A DNA stretch of 64,000 bases from Melastoma dodecandrum (Eukaryota; Streptophyta; Magnoliopsida; Myrtales; Melastomataceae): assembly GCA_029817715.1 (NCBI GenBank), contig JARUPY010000534.1, positions 374,501 through 438,500 of the forward strand, written 5' to 3'. The position numbers were made by a program, and so were the translations under genes. Of this stretch, positions 45,501 through 58,310 are shown one piece after another (positions within the stretch are counted from its first letter, which is position 1; each line of letters opens with the position of its first letter). Under the pieces are notes generated by a model. That model had not been told where the DNA came from and made no database searches. It saw only the letters and a list, made by a program, of their open reading frames with translations.

Positions 45501-46817
45501 TTTAAGAACAATACTGTTATTTTGTATGCTTTAGAGCAATAGTCTTGTAGCATGATGGGAACTAAGGGTGTTCGCATGATTTTTAATATTATGATAAGGC
45601 TCTCCGCTGGCTTGGCAAAGTCGTAAGGCTTCTTTATGTGTTAGGTCATTGGAATTGAGATGAATGCTTCTGCGGTGTTGGACGCTCAAAGAAATGCAGA
45701 GATTAACGGCATTACTAACTGCAAATTTGTCTGCGGGAAGGTAAGATATGAATTTCTGTTTCATGTTCAGTTCACCATGGGCGAGTTTTTGGGATTCTCG
45801 AAGTTGACATTAGTTTTATAATTAGCCAGCTGGCCTTGTTTTGTTTTCTTGACTCAGGCGGAGGATGTTATGGGATCTCTTTTGAAGGATTACCTGCAGT
45901 CCTTGCCTCAGAATACTGCATTCGTTTCTACTAAGTGTGAACAGAAAGTTGACAATATAGATTCTTGTGAAAAGGAGAAGACAGGCATAGATGAAAAGCA
46001 GGATACTGAAAATGGGTCAAATTATCTGGCTGGGGAGAACCAACACAAATCCTCTCTCCCAGAGATCGAGGACCACAAAATGGAAGACCAGCCTCAGGAT
46101 ACCTGCATATCCAACAAGGAAAGAACTTCACCTCTTCAGTTTAAGAAAGTTGTTGCCATCGTTGACCCTCCTCGTGCCGGTCTTCATCCAACTGTAAGTG
46201 GTTGCTTTTACTTTATGGAATTTGAGACTTTGCGTCAGAGGCCTTCTGTTTTTTTTCAAAATGAATCTTTCCGTCCAATATCTTTCTTCCTAGTTAGTTA
46301 CTTCTTTAAACCTTTCTTCTATTGGAACAAAAAATAGTGTAAGATAAACCTAACCTGTATTCTTATTAGCATAAAGCAGCCGGCTTTGTAATCTAGTTTC
46401 AGTTGCTTGAGTTCTGAGATTCTACCTGTTTCTGGATTATTGTAGGTCATCAAAACCCTCCGTGCTCATTCCCATCTGAGAAAGCTGGTGTAAGTTCTAC
46501 TTCACCAATTACTGTTATGTTTCAAGATCCATATTCTACGGATTCCCAATAACTGTCTCTTGGCTCGCAGTTACATTTCCTGCAATCCCGAAAGCTTGGT
46601 CGCAAATGCAATTGAGATGTGCAGTCCAAGCCCGGAGAACGGAGAGAAAGGTAAGAAAGACAACAGGGGATGGAGGAACATGAGCAGTGCCGGTCTTGCA
46701 CGGCACAGGGTCAAGTCAATGCCCAAGTCAGAGCCTTTCCGCCCCGTTAAAGCCATGGCAGTAGATCTCTTCCCTCATACACCGCACTGCGAATTAGTAA
46801 TGCTTTTGGAGAGGTAA
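42537..46817 (+). CDS. CCCH zinc-finger tRNA (uracil-5-)-methyltransferase, TRMT2A/TrmA type
   Basis: Likely makes 5-methyluridine in tRNA with SAM; homologue of Arabidopsis C3H24 (At2g28450) and TRMT2A. Fourteen exons: 42537-43022, 43221-43313, 43394-43654, 43758-43830, 43949-44081, 44156-44309, 44507-44590, 44706-44828, 45063-45239, 45306-45440, 45645-45740, 45858-46193, 46446-46489, 46571-46817, giving 813 residues. A CCCH finger is at the N-terminus (Cys64, Cys74, Cys80, His84). The middle has an RNA-binding-like region. The methyltransferase shows the SAM loop DVCCGTGTIGI, then VIGIEMNASAV, VDPPRAGLHP and the nucleophile Cys in YISCNPES. A Lys/Glu-rich insertion lies before VDPPR. Introns 8 (CAG|GCTAGA) and 9 (CAG|GCAAGA) use GC donors. 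Confidence 0.92.
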
Positions 46818-49018
46818 TCATTTATTCCTTTAGCTTTTAGTTTTGGCGATACAGTTCCTCGGTGAACCTGTCGCATCACATGTTTAATATGCCTTCTTGT
46901 CTTATTTTTATCACTTTCTTTAGGCATCATTTAGGGACTTGAGTTTGGATTTTATTTATTACCGAGAATACTCACCATTATCGACCCTGAACAATCTTGG
47001 GAAAGAACTGGTCTCTATGGATTGGGTACATGCAGGGAGCCACTAGAAAATGAGCAAGTTCTCTTTATTCCCTTCCTTCATTGAAATGGATATGGGCTTG
47101 GGGCCTGTTTCCCTAGGTTTGGACCAATGATGGGCTTTCATGTTGTTAGTAATGGGCTAGTCTTTTCTACGGACTTGGGCTTCACCTAAATTCTTGCTTC
47201 CCAAAAAACCGAATTCTTCTAGTTCCCGTTGACATGAAGTGTAGCTCGCTTTTGTTCACGTCTAATTTACGAGGGAACTTTGACCTCCTCCTCCTCCTCC
47301 TCCTCCATTCCCTCCGGTCCGCCACTAGGCGAACCGAATGTTGTACTAATGGTTTACTCGGGTCAAACAACGAGTGGGATCAGTGGAGAGCTGAAGTCAT
47401 CTTCAATAAATTCGCAGGATGATATTGATCATGAGCCGAGCTGAACGCATAACTGTCGTAGGCGAGGGACACGGCACGATATAGATATTAAACCTCACAA
47501 CCTAACATCATATGTATTATAGTTCATGGACCACAGATTGAATACCTTCGTCCTTTAACCTCCCCATGCACGCGCCTAACTTTGTTAAAAAAGAAAAATT
47601 TGCTCGACACGAGAAAAAGCTGGAAGAAGCCCCAAAACGAGGCCAAACTTTGGCTTTTGTGTCGTCCTCACTTTTCCAATCCCGAATCTCATCCATTCCT
47701 CCTCCCTCGATCTCGCTAGTGCTGTCCCTTTGGCCCTCCCCTCCCCTCTCTATATTCTTCTCTTAAAAGGATTTCGCTACGAGGGATGAGATGAGATGAT
47801 TGGCTTTTTTGAATTTACATTTTGGCATCTAGACTGTAGTTGGCAAGAAAAGAAGATGAATGACAATGATTTCACTTCTTCTTCCTTCTTCCTTCTTTTA
47901 TTTTTTGCTTTATAATAGCAATAAAAATGAAAAGGAGATCCCAACTTTCCCGATCCTTTGGTGCTGCATTTCCACCCCATCACCCACTAACTTCCCCAAC
48001 TTGTAAGTGGAAATTATCCGATTGAGCTGTAAGAATTTGTTTCCCTCTAAAAGCTCATGTATTATATGCAATGTTGTTGATATTTATTTTCACTTTTTCA
48101 TGGAAATTGTTTTTCTGACGTAAGGGTTCTTTTTTTGTTGTTGGTGGTGGTTCTTGCTTATCTTCGAAGGTAAATCATCAATCATGAGAGACCCAGATCT
48201 TATTGAACGGTTTTTTATCTGGTACATCCTTTCCTTTTCGCATCATTGATCTCATCGGCCTACCATGACAGGGACGCGGCACGCTAACTCGGCGATGATC
48301 ATGTCCCGGCATTTAGTCAGGATCACGACGTTATTCACAGGCCATCGCCCGGATCCCGGAACTCGGATTCGTTCCTGAAAAAGGGTCCATGAGTTGATGG
48401 AAAAGGTCGAAGAAGTGTATTCATTGATGGCGGGTTTCCAAGTAATAAATTTATATATCAGTAGGAAGAGTAGTAAGGACTAACACCTGTGTGAACTTCA
48501 TTCAGCATATGCAGATCACATGGGAAGCTTAAGCCTGAGCTAACAATTTATTTGGTCTAAATCACGTAAGTCCCGTGAAAAAGGATTAAAAGGTTTGGGA
48601 ACTGGGATTTGGTGATCCCTCCGAATCCGACAATAAATCCCATGAGTCATGGGGCTTATGCAAGAAGCAAAGTCAGGGCTCATCTTTTTTTTTTGGTTGA
48701 TTAGTTTTAGTTTGGTAGTAGTCGTGTAAGGAAGGGTAGGGTCAGGGCTGAGCAGGGGGCGGGGGCCACAAAGTGGTCATGTTTCCCACCACCACCTCCT
48801 CCACCTCCACCCCCACCTCCACCTTTTGATATCAATAAGTGTGAGTCTTTGAGTTGGAGGTGTTTCTCTTCCTTCCCCCACCATCCCCTCAAGGGAATCA
48901 TTCCCTTTTTTCCTGCCTTTCGTCTTTCCTCCCTTCAACAAGCTTTGCTTGCCTTGTATTCTTCTCTCCTTGATCCAAGGAAACGTTTCCCCGAGGGATC
49001 ATTCCTGGGATTTTGGCG
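46818..49018. other. Intergenic region upstream of the RING-CH gene
   Basis: No gene is supported. A TGGGCT/GGCCT cluster is at 47093-47178. CTC triplet repeats are at about 47286-47306 and CCACC-rich DNA at 48788-48826. The last 200 bp are CT-rich, like a leader. Confidence 0.5.
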
Positions 49019-51183
49019 ATGCCCGCGATGGCTGAGGTTGGTGATGCCGTTTCGCGTGAAGAGACGACGACAGTTCATGTTCCTCCTCCCCCACCTCTTC
49101 CTCCCCTGCCGCCGCTCAAGGTTTTGTTGCTTGTCCCCCGAGTGTCCCCTGTTTTTTCCCCGTTCTTTCTGGTTATGTTCGGGATCGATGTTTTGTGACG
49201 AGTCGTAGAGACAATGATCCAGCATGCAGAGAGTTTGATCTTTTTTTGCGGGCGGTTGATATTCAGGGTGGAGGTTTTCGGGGATCCGGAGAAATGACCA
49301 CCCAGTGGAGGAAGCAGAACCTTTTCTTAGATATACCGCCGAGGAATGAAGTCTCTGTTTCTCGTGACGCCTGTGTTATACGGATGCCTGTTACGCCGAG
49401 CCCGACACCCAAGAGAGTGAATTTTCAGCTGACACCTACGTCTAGTGACACGAGGATCGACGAATCACCGGGCTCTTCCATATTGAGGAGCAAGTCATCC
49501 CTAAAGAGCCTGTTACCTAAGCTCAGCTTCATTTATCGGACTTCATCAGCGGATATAGAAAAGAGTAGTAGCTCGATCTCAGAAGGTTCGCCCAAAGTGT
49601 TGCAAGGAAAGGGATCGATCTCAAGGTCCCTGTCCCTCACGAAGATATTTGCGCCCAGAATCAATAGGACATCTTCGCTGCCCGTGACCCCTTTGGATCC
49701 TGTTGTCGGAGAGGTGGCACAAAGCCAGAGTGTTTCTGAAGCCGACGAGTCTATTGTAAGTTTGAACGCCCACTAGTCCTTGAATGTTCAGGAAAGAACG
49801 AATCAGTTGCTTGTGATGATCAGAATACTTTATATTGCAGAGAAAAGGTTCGGGCAAACAGATGTCCAGATCACTTTCATTCCCCATCAAAGGAAAGGAA
49901 CCAAGGCTCGTAAGGATGGATTCTTTCTTCCGTGTGATACCCTCCACCCCACGTGTAATCGAAGGAGATGTGATCTCCGATGAATCAACTGCTGAACCCG
50001 GTAATCTTTTTCTTTCCAGATTGTCCTCCCAACCAAAGAAAATCATTAAGTGTAAATCCCATTAGCTTAATACACATGATATCAGGAACGGATGACGGCG
50101 GTGAGGACATACCGGAAGAAGAAGCTGTTTGCAGGATCTGTTTGGTAGAATTATGTGAAGGGGGCGAGACGCTCAAGATGGAGTGCAGCTGCAAGGGTGA
50201 TCTTGCTCTCGCCCACAAGGACTGTGCCATAAAATGGTTTAGCATCAAGGGCAACAAAACTTGTGATGTGTGCAAGCAAGAAGTGCGGAACCTCCCTGTC
50301 ACCCTGCTACGCATCCAGAGCGTCCGGACTCGAAACACAACAGTGAGCCGGCAACAGCAGGTGGATTTTGAGGGCTACAGGTCAGTCGTCCTCTTATTTC
50401 ACCCCTACACAAACTACAATTACTTCTGAAAGAACTCGCTAAATCCTGATGTTCCTTTTTTGCTCCTTAGCAGGGTTTGGCAGGAAGTTCCTGTGCTTGT
50501 TGTTGTCAGCATGTTGGCCTACTTCTGCTTCCTTGAGCAATTGCTGGTGAGATCAAAACGTCAAAAATAATCTCTTGCAGACCCCTTGTGAATTTTTCGT
50601 TCATTTTTCTCCCGCCGCAGCTTCAGAAGATGGGTAAAGGCGCAATCGCGATATCGCTTCCGTTTTCCTGTGTATTGGGCCTCCTGGCCTCGATGACCTC
50701 TTCGACCATGGGTAAGTCGAAACCAGTCCTAAATTTCCAAGTGTTTTTTAACTGATGAGAGTGACCGGAGTCAGCCCCCTTGGCTGTGTTTTCCCTGCAG
50801 TGAAGAGCAGATACATCTGGATTTACGCATCGATGCAGTTCGCATTGGTTGTCCTTTTCGCCCACATATTCTACTCATTGGTAAGAGGATCCTCCCAAAC
50901 TCCTAGTCACATGCTTTCTGTCGTACTAAACCTTTATATACAGCATGTCTTTGCGCAGGTTCGGCTTCAAGCAGTCCTGTCGGTGCTGTTTGCGACATTC
51001 GCCGGATTCGGTGTCGCAATGAGCGTTAGTTCCATCGCAGTGGAGGTATTGAGGTGGAGAAGAGCGAATGCTCATTCCTCGTTACAATCTAATTTACCAC
51101 GAGTACTAAACCTTCCGGGCAGATTCCCGAGGGCCGGCGCTCAGCAAGCGACATTAGCACCTCTCTATATGCACCAAGTCTGA
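49019..51183 (+). CDS. RING-CH (MARCH-type) membrane E3 ligase
   Basis: Membrane ubiquitin ligase of the plant RINGv family (At3g09760/At5g60580 type). Eight exons: 49019-49120, 49267-49755, 49841-50000, 50086-50380, 50474-50546, 50621-50711, 50801-50880, 50959-51183, giving 504 residues. A Pro-rich start is followed by [24 protein letters not shown] and two Ser-rich RSLS blocks that may be phosphorylated. The C4HC3 RING-CH domain is at about residues 266-313 ([31 protein letters not shown]). Four hydrophobic segments follow, each roughly one exon. All introns are GT-AG. The substrate is unknown. Confidence 0.92.
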
Positions 51184-51641
51184 AACTTTCAGAAATATAA
51201 GATCATACTTTTGTTTTGTTACGGAAAGCTTCTGGTAGTGTTCGAACTTTGTTAAAAGCTTGAGAAGTCTTGAAATGAGGGCGTTGACCGGATCAAATCA
51301 AGTCAACCTCTGTTTGCGTGTTAGATACATGAATTTCCTCAACGAAACGACTGTGTCAAAATCTCCAAAACGCACTCAAAGACTGGCCGCTGCTACTGAT
51401 CACGGCCAAAGTTCGGCCGGTTACGGTCGCAATTAAGGTATAAATGCAGATGGGGAAGAATATGCTCAAGCAAAACGCCATTCTATGTATTCAAATCCAA
51501 GCACGATGTGTACCGTAACACGAATCAATGAATGCAGCATATGCCCAGTTAGTCGCAACCTCGACAGTGTGAACCAGAATGGTAGCAATAACGCTGAGTC
51601 GGGATCGGGATCGGTCAATGTCTCCCTGCTTCGGACTATGC
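51184..51641. other. Convergent intergenic region RING-CH / AGP-like
   Basis: 3' UTRs only; nothing else seen. Confidence 0.5.
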
Positions 51642-52124
51642 TCAGAGCTGGATACCCCCCCTGCCGGAGTATGCGTATTGCTGTCGACGAATGTTCTCCC
51701 GCCTCTTCTTGTACACGATCCCGCCAAAAACCACCGCAACGGCGAACAAAATCACTGCAAATGCAACGCCGGCCTTCTTCCCGCCACTCATACCCTCCGA
51801 CTTCCCTGCATCGGCAGAGTTGTCGTCCAACACCCCAGTGTGACTGAGATCCGAGGAGTCAGGGGAAGGGGAGGGAGTGGGAGACTTCGATGGGGAAGGA
51901 GCAGGGGACGGGGACGGAGACGGTGACTCTGCCGGGGGAGGAGAAGGAGGAGAGTAGGATTGGGAGGTTGTAGGAGGGGACGAGATAGGGGTGGAGGAGG
52001 AAGAGGAGTCGGCGGCAGCAGGCCCAGGGGAGGGGGAAGGCAAATCCTGGGTCAACACGACGGGGAGGACGAGGACAAGGACGAGGAAGATCAGAAAGGT
52101 AGGGGGAGGGATGAAGGTTGACAT
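51642..52124 (-). CDS. Proline/serine-rich AGP-like single-pass membrane protein
   Basis: Minus-strand intronless frame of 160 residues. Order: signal peptide (FLIFLVLVLVLPVVLTQ); a Pro/Ser/Ala-rich ectodomain with SPSPSPAPSPS repeats, sites for hydroxyproline O-glycosylation as in arabinogalactan proteins; a short acidic stretch (DLSHTGVLDDNSADAG); one membrane helix (about residues 119-140, AGVAFAVILFAVAVVFGGIVY); then a basic cytosolic tail (KKRRENIRRQQYAYSG). It resembles the proline-rich protein At2g28440-type rather than a GPI-anchored classical AGP, because the membrane segment is followed by a charged tail. Function unknown. A GA repeat upstream (52185-52203) probably lies in its leader or promoter. 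Confidence 0.85.
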   Translation of the reverse strand: MSTFIPPPTFLIFLVLVLVLPVVLTQDLPSPSPGPAAADSSSSSTPISSPPTTSQSYSPPSPPPAESPSPSPSPAPSPSKSPTPSPSPDSSDLSHTGVLDDNSADAGKSEGMSGGKKAGVAFAVILFAVAVVFGGIVYKKRRENIRRQQYAYSGRGGIQL

Positions 52125-53859
52125 GGCGGAGTCGTCGTCGTCGTGGGGGGAGGGGGGATTTGGGGGTGGGGGAGTTTAAACTGTTAGAGAGAGAGAGAGA
52201 GAGGGAATGATAATGTATTAGATCTGCAAAGGGCGGTTAGTTGCAGTTAGTTAGAAGCAAAGGGCGTTTGCGGGGGATTCTTGGGATTCGATTTGCTTGT
52301 GCCGGCGTCCAATCAGGAGACGACGCGTGTGATATTCCCGTTTCCCATGCCCCCTCGACTTCCGGTTTATCCTTGCCGTTCATCGAATACGGCCCAGATC
52401 CAATACGTTCATATGGGCCTAGGCCCATTACCAGTAGATGCGTAGGCCCACGTTGGAGTTCGAACTTTTTTCTTTAGGACAAAAGCAAAAAAAAAAAAAA
52501 AATCTATAAAGAGTTGGTGGTGTGGTTAACACACACATGATGTGGTTCCCCGGATTCTCTGTCCTTTTTTTTAAAAAAAAAAAATGTCATGACATCCTAC
52601 CTTTATTACATATGATGATGTTGTTGCCAAGTCTAAAAGCATATTCTCTGGCACAGCCTCATCAAAGGGAGGGAGAGTCCCTACTGCCAAACCCAAATAC
52701 TCTCATCATGACAGTGATGGGGGGGGATTAATCAATGATGTCAATTGAAGGCTTAAACACAGCTCAAAAGTCACCATCGTGTTTTAATCATATCCATCCT
52801 TATCCCCTCCCACCTCGATCTGTCAGGATATATATAATGCTGCAATTATTTTCCTTTTGTGTCTGTTTTTTCTTTCCTTCCTTGTAAGAATTTAATGACA
52901 TGTCTGAGAAGCATGAAAGTTGTAGAGGAGAGCACGTGGTGTATTCATTTGTTACCCATTTACTAAATTAATCGGATGTCAATTGCAGATTATATACATA
53001 TATATATATATGGTTCGGCCACGATTACCACTGCCTAACCCCATGACACGTGACGTTTGTCCCATGTGGGTTTTGGCAGTGGGGAAATTAAAATTAATGA
53101 ATGGTCGATTTTATGCCTTGGAAAGTAAAGGAAGTCTCTCGAAGTTTGATCCTCAACCTCAACTTTTTTTTTCTTTATTATTATTCGATGCCTCGAGAAG
53201 GATCGTTGAGAGGAATCGACCCAATTCGTTTCTTTTTATTTAATTTTATTTTAATTTTTATGGGTTCTGCTTTTTTGGAAGAAAGATAAGTAAAAGGGCG
53301 CCCAAAGAGAAGAAATAAAGAAAGGAAAATAAAGGCAAAAAAGTGAAGTGAAGTGAGGTTACTTACCAAAAAGTTTCGCAGTTTGCAATCGAGTTCACCC
53401 ACTTGAAGGTAATTTGTAAGGGAGGGTTGGTAGGTTGGCCTGTTTATTCATTCGATTTTTGTTTTATTGTTTCAGTGGATGAGGATTATTGAACCGATCA
53501 TATACGTCGACCCGTATAAGGCGAAATGGGTTTTACTCTAAAATTATTTAGCTATAAAAAAAACTAATACGTTTAAGTTTACGTGTAAGATCGGACTCTT
53601 TGCTTTTTCGATATAAGATTTGGATTTGTACCGTTTCGACCCTTTTCACATACTGTAACTCAACACTTCTAAATCATACTCCAAATTGCCATTAAAAGTA
53701 AAAAAAGAGAAACACAAACCCGACAGTTCAGATAAGATAAAAAAAAGAGCCACCACACTCGAACTCCCTCGGTTTACAAAGGTTGTTTCTTTGTACGTAT
53801 ATCATCCATCGTCTTCTTCAGAAAACACAGCTTGGGTTTCCTTAGTCTTTTAACTCAAA
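52125..53859. other. Intergenic region AGP-like / PIP2
   Basis: No gene. It contains a (GA)n tract (52185-52203), the 16-bp palindrome ATGGGCCTAGGCCCAT (52413-52428), A-rich runs (52487-52501, 52573-52583) and a (TA)n tract (52998-53011). Confidence 0.5.
52413..52428. promoter_or_regulatory. 16-bp perfect palindrome with paired site II motifs
   Basis: ATGGGCCTAGGCCCAT, about 290 bp upstream of the AGP-like start on the minus strand. It joins two inverted TGGGCC motifs of the kind bound by TCP factors; further GGCCC motifs flank it. Confidence 0.55.
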
Positions 53860-55008
53860 TCAGGCATTGCTCCTGAATGACCCGAGGGCTTTGACGGCTG
53901 CTGCCCTCAGGATGAACTGATGGTAGAATGCCGCCGCCGCTGCCCCGATCAAGGGTCCCACCCAGAAAATCCACTGTCCAAGCATTGGTCATTGAACCCC
54001 AGTCCAGGTTAGGTTTAGACACGTTTTGAAAAGGAAATGAAAGAAGGGATGGATGTGGCGGTGGTTGTACCTGGTCATGCCATGCCTTGTGCTGGTTGTA
54101 GATGACCGCAGCCCCGAAGCTCCTTGCCGGGTTGATTCCTGTCCCTGTGATGGGGATCGTCGCGAGGTGGACCATGAACACAGCAAACCCGATTGGGAGT
54201 GGTGCCAAGACCTGGAAATTTTTTGGAGTTTGAACTAATGATCACATAATCTGTAACCTTAATCTCAGAGGTAGTTAAGGAACCGTGTGACGAGGGAATG
54301 GAGTTCTTTGAAGACGTACGGGGACATGGGAGTCTCTGGCGTTGCGCTTGGGGTCGGTGGCCGAGAACACGGTGTAGACGAGCACAAAGGTTCCTATGAT
54401 CTCGGCACCGAGCCCTGTCCCCTTGCTGTAACCCGCCTGGAGCTCGTTGGCGCCCCCTCCCTCCCTCTCATACAGGGACTTCTGGAAGGCCTTGGCGAGG
54501 CCGCAGCCGCAGATCGCCCCCAGGCACTGCGCTATGATGTACAATACGGCACGGACAAGCGACACCTTCCTGCCGAGGAACAGCCCGAAAGTCACGGCCG
54601 GGTTGATGTGCCCTCCTGCGACAACACGGAACCACAAAACGTCAGTCGCCTGTCACTGCACCACATAGTGCTCGAAAAGCATCATAATTCTTCGCTGCTC
54701 CAACCACACTCGTGTTTCATACCCGAGATCCCGGCGGTGCAGTAGACGAGGACGAAGATCATCCCGCCGAAGGCCCACGCGATGCCAAGGACGCCGACGC
54801 CGCCGCAAGGGTCATTGGCTGACTGGCTCTTGTAGCCGATGACGGTGAGTATGGTGACATAGAGGAAGAGGAGGGTGGCGATGAACTCGGCGATGATGGC
54901 CCTGTGGAAGGACCACTTGCCGAGCTCCTCGAGGTCGAAGAGGGGAGCAGGCGGGGGATCCTGGTAGTCCTTGGCCGTGAACTCGGCGGTCTCAACCTCC
55001 TTGGACAT
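53860..55008 (-). CDS. PIP2: Aquaporin, plasma-membrane intrinsic protein PIP2 group
   Basis: A water channel of the plasma membrane. Four exons on the minus strand: 55008-54723, 54615-54320, 54211-54071, 53973-53860, giving 278 residues. Six membrane helices and the two NPA boxes (GGHINPAV, Asn100; GTGINPAR, Asn221) are complete. The short N-terminus ([24 protein letters not shown]) and C-terminal GSFRSNA (phosphorylation sites known in PIP2s) mark the PIP2 rather than PIP1 group, nearest to PIP2;7/2;8-like sequences. His209 and Arg224 of the selectivity filter are as expected of a water-selective pore. All introns are GT-AG. A TATA-like TATTTATG region lies about 130 bp upstream. Confidence 0.96.
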
Positions 55009-57827
55009 GGCCGTGAGTTTGTTCGCGACAACAAACGAACTGGAGACAGTTTATTGTACTAGAACAGAGAAGATTGCCCTGCCTCTTCTTGTCTGTCTGA
55101 CTGACTGTACGTGAGAGAGGTGTTGAGAATGTGGGAGTTTATTTATGGATGGGCGATGAATAATTTATGTAAACTAAAAAAATATATAATTTAAGAAATA
55201 AAAAAAAAGTGGGTTAATATTTGAGAGGGATTAGGAGGAGGATTTGAATCATTGGGGGGATCCAAAAGGAAAGCAAAAAAAAGACAGGAAGGACACTCTG
55301 TCTGTCGGGTTCTTACAAACGTCTATACGCGGCCACATGCGCCTAACACTTTATTATTATTTTTTTCTTCTTGTCCTCATCTTTCCCTCCTACCTGTCAT
55401 CCAAATCACATATCACGTATCATCATCGACCGCTTTTGCTATATATATATATATATATAATATAAATGAAAATATTGTGTAGATGTGGTGTTTGAGTTAC
55501 AGGGGATTGCCAGAGGAACTTATCTGTGATTGCATTCATTGGCACCTAACAAACACCCCAGCACCCCCACCCACTATTTTCTGTCATAAACTTATAAAAC
55601 CCTTGTTTCTTTCTTATCACGGCTTTCGGAGGATATTCCTCCTCTTATATACTCTTTACTCTCTCCTCCTAACTTGTTTGTATTGGAATACTTTCTGTGA
55701 TTAAATTAAGGGCTCTACTTTCTCTTTTATCCTTCCGGAGACTCGTGGAATTGTCTAGAAAACGAATTGTACTAATTAATGTTTATCGCCCTCCCCTCCC
55801 CGGGGACAATGATTAAAGTATCAGGCCCCCCCCCCCCCCGGCCGTTTTTTATGCAACATAAACAAATCATTAGGGTTTTGAGTTATCGTTATAATTATCA
55901 TTAACGAAAAGCCTAGTGAGGTTGTGCTTAGCCCTCCACTAGGAGTATATAACCAAATATATATATGTGTGACCAGCTCTCCTTCATCACTGGTTCATGT
56001 GGGCGATTGTTATTGTTGGGGGTGTGTTTGGTAATGATTCCTAGGGTTGGGATCATGAGAATGACTACGACACAGCAGCCACCGACCCTCCCATCATTTC
56101 ATCTACTTTAAAGTATACGTCGTTTTCCTTGAAATTGTCGGAGAGAGGATTAGGATGCGGCAGAGACGACGGTGCCCACGTGTCATCACTAAGATTAATT
56201 GGGCCGTGACATGGCCCATCATAGAAAGGTCATACGACTAGCCCGAAGATTTGGGCCTAAGTCCAATGGGCTCCACTATCCAAGTAAATATATTGATAAC
56301 AGGAAACATGAAGAAGGGTGAGAAGCTTCCAAATTATTACAATTCTGATCTGCCGGTCAAAAAAGGGAGAGACAGGGTCAGCCTCGGCCCCCTCCCGACA
56401 TTAAAGTAGTTTGTTTTTTAGTTTGGGATAAGATAAGAAGACACCTTTTTATCCTCCTGTGATAAAACCAAGGCACCATTATTGGGCAAGAAGAATCACC
56501 CAGATTTTAAATAGGAGGGGGGAGGGATCCCTCCTTATCCCTGACCCTCACACGTTAAAGTAATGGCTTTGGGACATACATAATCCAATCGGATTAGCTT
56601 GTGGGTTAGGGTTTAGATGTAAAACCATAGAGTAACAGCCACGGGAAGAAGATTACCCCCATTTTGATTTCATGAATGCATTTTGGCATTGTTTATGACA
56701 TTGAATTTTCAAAATTTTTTTGCTATTATTTTTTTTTTTTTTTGGGGTCTCTCTGTGGCATTGTGGGGCCCTAACTTCACGTGCCACAACAACAACCACC
56801 ACCCTAAACGTCCCCATCAACCAGGTCACGCCACGTGTCCTCCCCGAAAACCCCTCCCTCTTAACTTTCGTCTACGTCTCTCCTTTCTTTGCTACCCTTG
56901 CCTCGTCCTTTTTGTCTTTCTTCTCTTTCCCGCCGGACCAAACCCACGACTCATTGCTATGCCGACACGTGTCCGGAAGAGTCCAAAACGAGTGCCGTTG
57001 TTTGTCGCCTTTGCCTCTTTTTTCTTTTTTTCTGTCAGGGCTCTTAGTTTCTTTCCCGTATTGGTTCATTGCATTGCATTTCAACTGTCTGTCGTCTTCT
57101 TCAATTATTAGGGTTTTTAACCGGAATGCCGGCCAATTATTTCCCACCTCCTCGACAACCATGCTTTCTTATCTTTGTTGTCTCGTAATTATAAACCCTC
57201 CCTTTTTTTACAACATACCCCAATCAGACAACAACACGTGTACTTTCTTGCAACTAAGTAGAACAACAAACTGGATAAACCCCCAATCGTTTGAGATCTG
57301 GTTTTGCTGCTTTTTCGACAGGAGAGGTGAAAATAATTCTGGGTAAAAATCATTCGAGCGCCGCGCGTTGCATGGAGACGGAGGGGGGGACTTATCTCTG
57401 AACAACCAATCATCGGTCACATCACATTCACTCCAAACCCACCAGAAAAAATTGGATAAACCACGAATATAAAAGAATCCGACGTGGCAAGGTAGCACAA
57501 GGACAACCTTGTCATTTCACACAGTTCACTTCCTCCCCCTCAAACCCGACAACAAACAACCAACTAAACCTTATCCACTTCGAACCACTTCTTATAAAAA
57601 CGCGTCTCTTCTCCTCCCCTTCCCCCCAGTTTCCGTCCATTTCGACCTCAAAGTCCCACCACCCACGACAGGAAAAGAAAAATAAAGAAAAAGAGCCCCC
57701 GACACGGTACGATAAAGTAAGAGAATCAATCGAAGCCGTCGACTTGATAAAACTCTCGTCCGTTTTCTTGTTCGGGTGGGAGGAGGGAGTGAGGGTTTTT
57801 TATAGCTTCTGTCCTGTGATCGCGTCA
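55009..57827. other. Divergent intergenic region PIP2 / S40
   Basis: No gene is supported; open frames are short and T- or A-rich. It contains a (TA)n run (55441-55459), a C14 run (55826-55839) and a GGGCC cluster (56202-56274). The right end is the S40 promoter. Confidence 0.5.
57593..57600 (+). promoter_or_regulatory. TATA box of the S40 gene
   Basis: TATAAAAA lies 228 bp before the start codon, followed by a pyrimidine-rich leader. Confidence 0.5.
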
Positions 57828-58310
57828 ATGGCTAGCCACAAGAACTACCGCTTCTTCGACGTCGATGCGGGGGTCTACCCCGCCGCCACGCGTCACGACC
57901 ACCCCGCCCTCGAACTCGACGAGTCGGATATCTACGACTCGTCCGCCCCGTCGTCCCTCAACAGGCCCAGGAAGCCCGTGGCGAAACGAGCCGAGGATCC
58001 CCGTCGCGAGCAGATCCGTTGCAAGGTCACTTCCCCCTCGTCGCTCCCGGTGAACATCCCCGACTGGTCGAAGATTCTGCAGGGGGAGGAATACAGGAGG
58101 AAGGGAGGCGGGGACGAAGACTACCTGGACGATGACGACGACGAGGGCGACGGGGAGGGACGCGATTGGATCCCGCCTCACGAGTTCCTAGCGAGGACTA
58201 GGATCGGGTCTTCGTTCTCCGTGCACGAAGGTGCGGGGAGGACCCTGAAAGGGAGGGACCTCAGGAGGGTTAGGAACGCGATCTGGGCAAAAACCGGGTT
58301 CCAAGATTAA
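57828..58310 (+). CDS. S40 senescence-regulator family protein (DUF584)
   Basis: Intronless frame of 160 residues. The family was named for the barley senescence gene hvS40; members are nuclear or cytosolic and respond to senescence and stress, but their biochemical action is unknown. The sequence shows the N-terminal [13 protein letters not shown], then [11 protein letters not shown], an acidic run ([14 protein letters not shown]), [10 protein letters not shown], and the C-terminal family signature [21 protein letters not shown]. The start is the first ATG after a long leader. Related to At2g28400, which in Arabidopsis also lies near DRB2. Confidence 0.93.
   Translation: MASHKNYRFFDVDAGVYPAATRHDHPALELDESDIYDSSAPSSLNRPRKPVAKRAEDPRREQIRCKVTSPSSLPVNIPDWSKILQGEEYRRKGGGDEDYLDDDDDEGDGEGRDWIPPHEFLARTRIGSSFSVHEGAGRTLKGRDLRRVRNAIWAKTGFQD

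Noticed and set aside
56683..57346. Phe/Leu-rich open frames of 142 and 208 codons in two overlapping frames
   Set aside because: Both derive from T/C-rich promoter DNA; overlapping frames with the same composition bias and no family.
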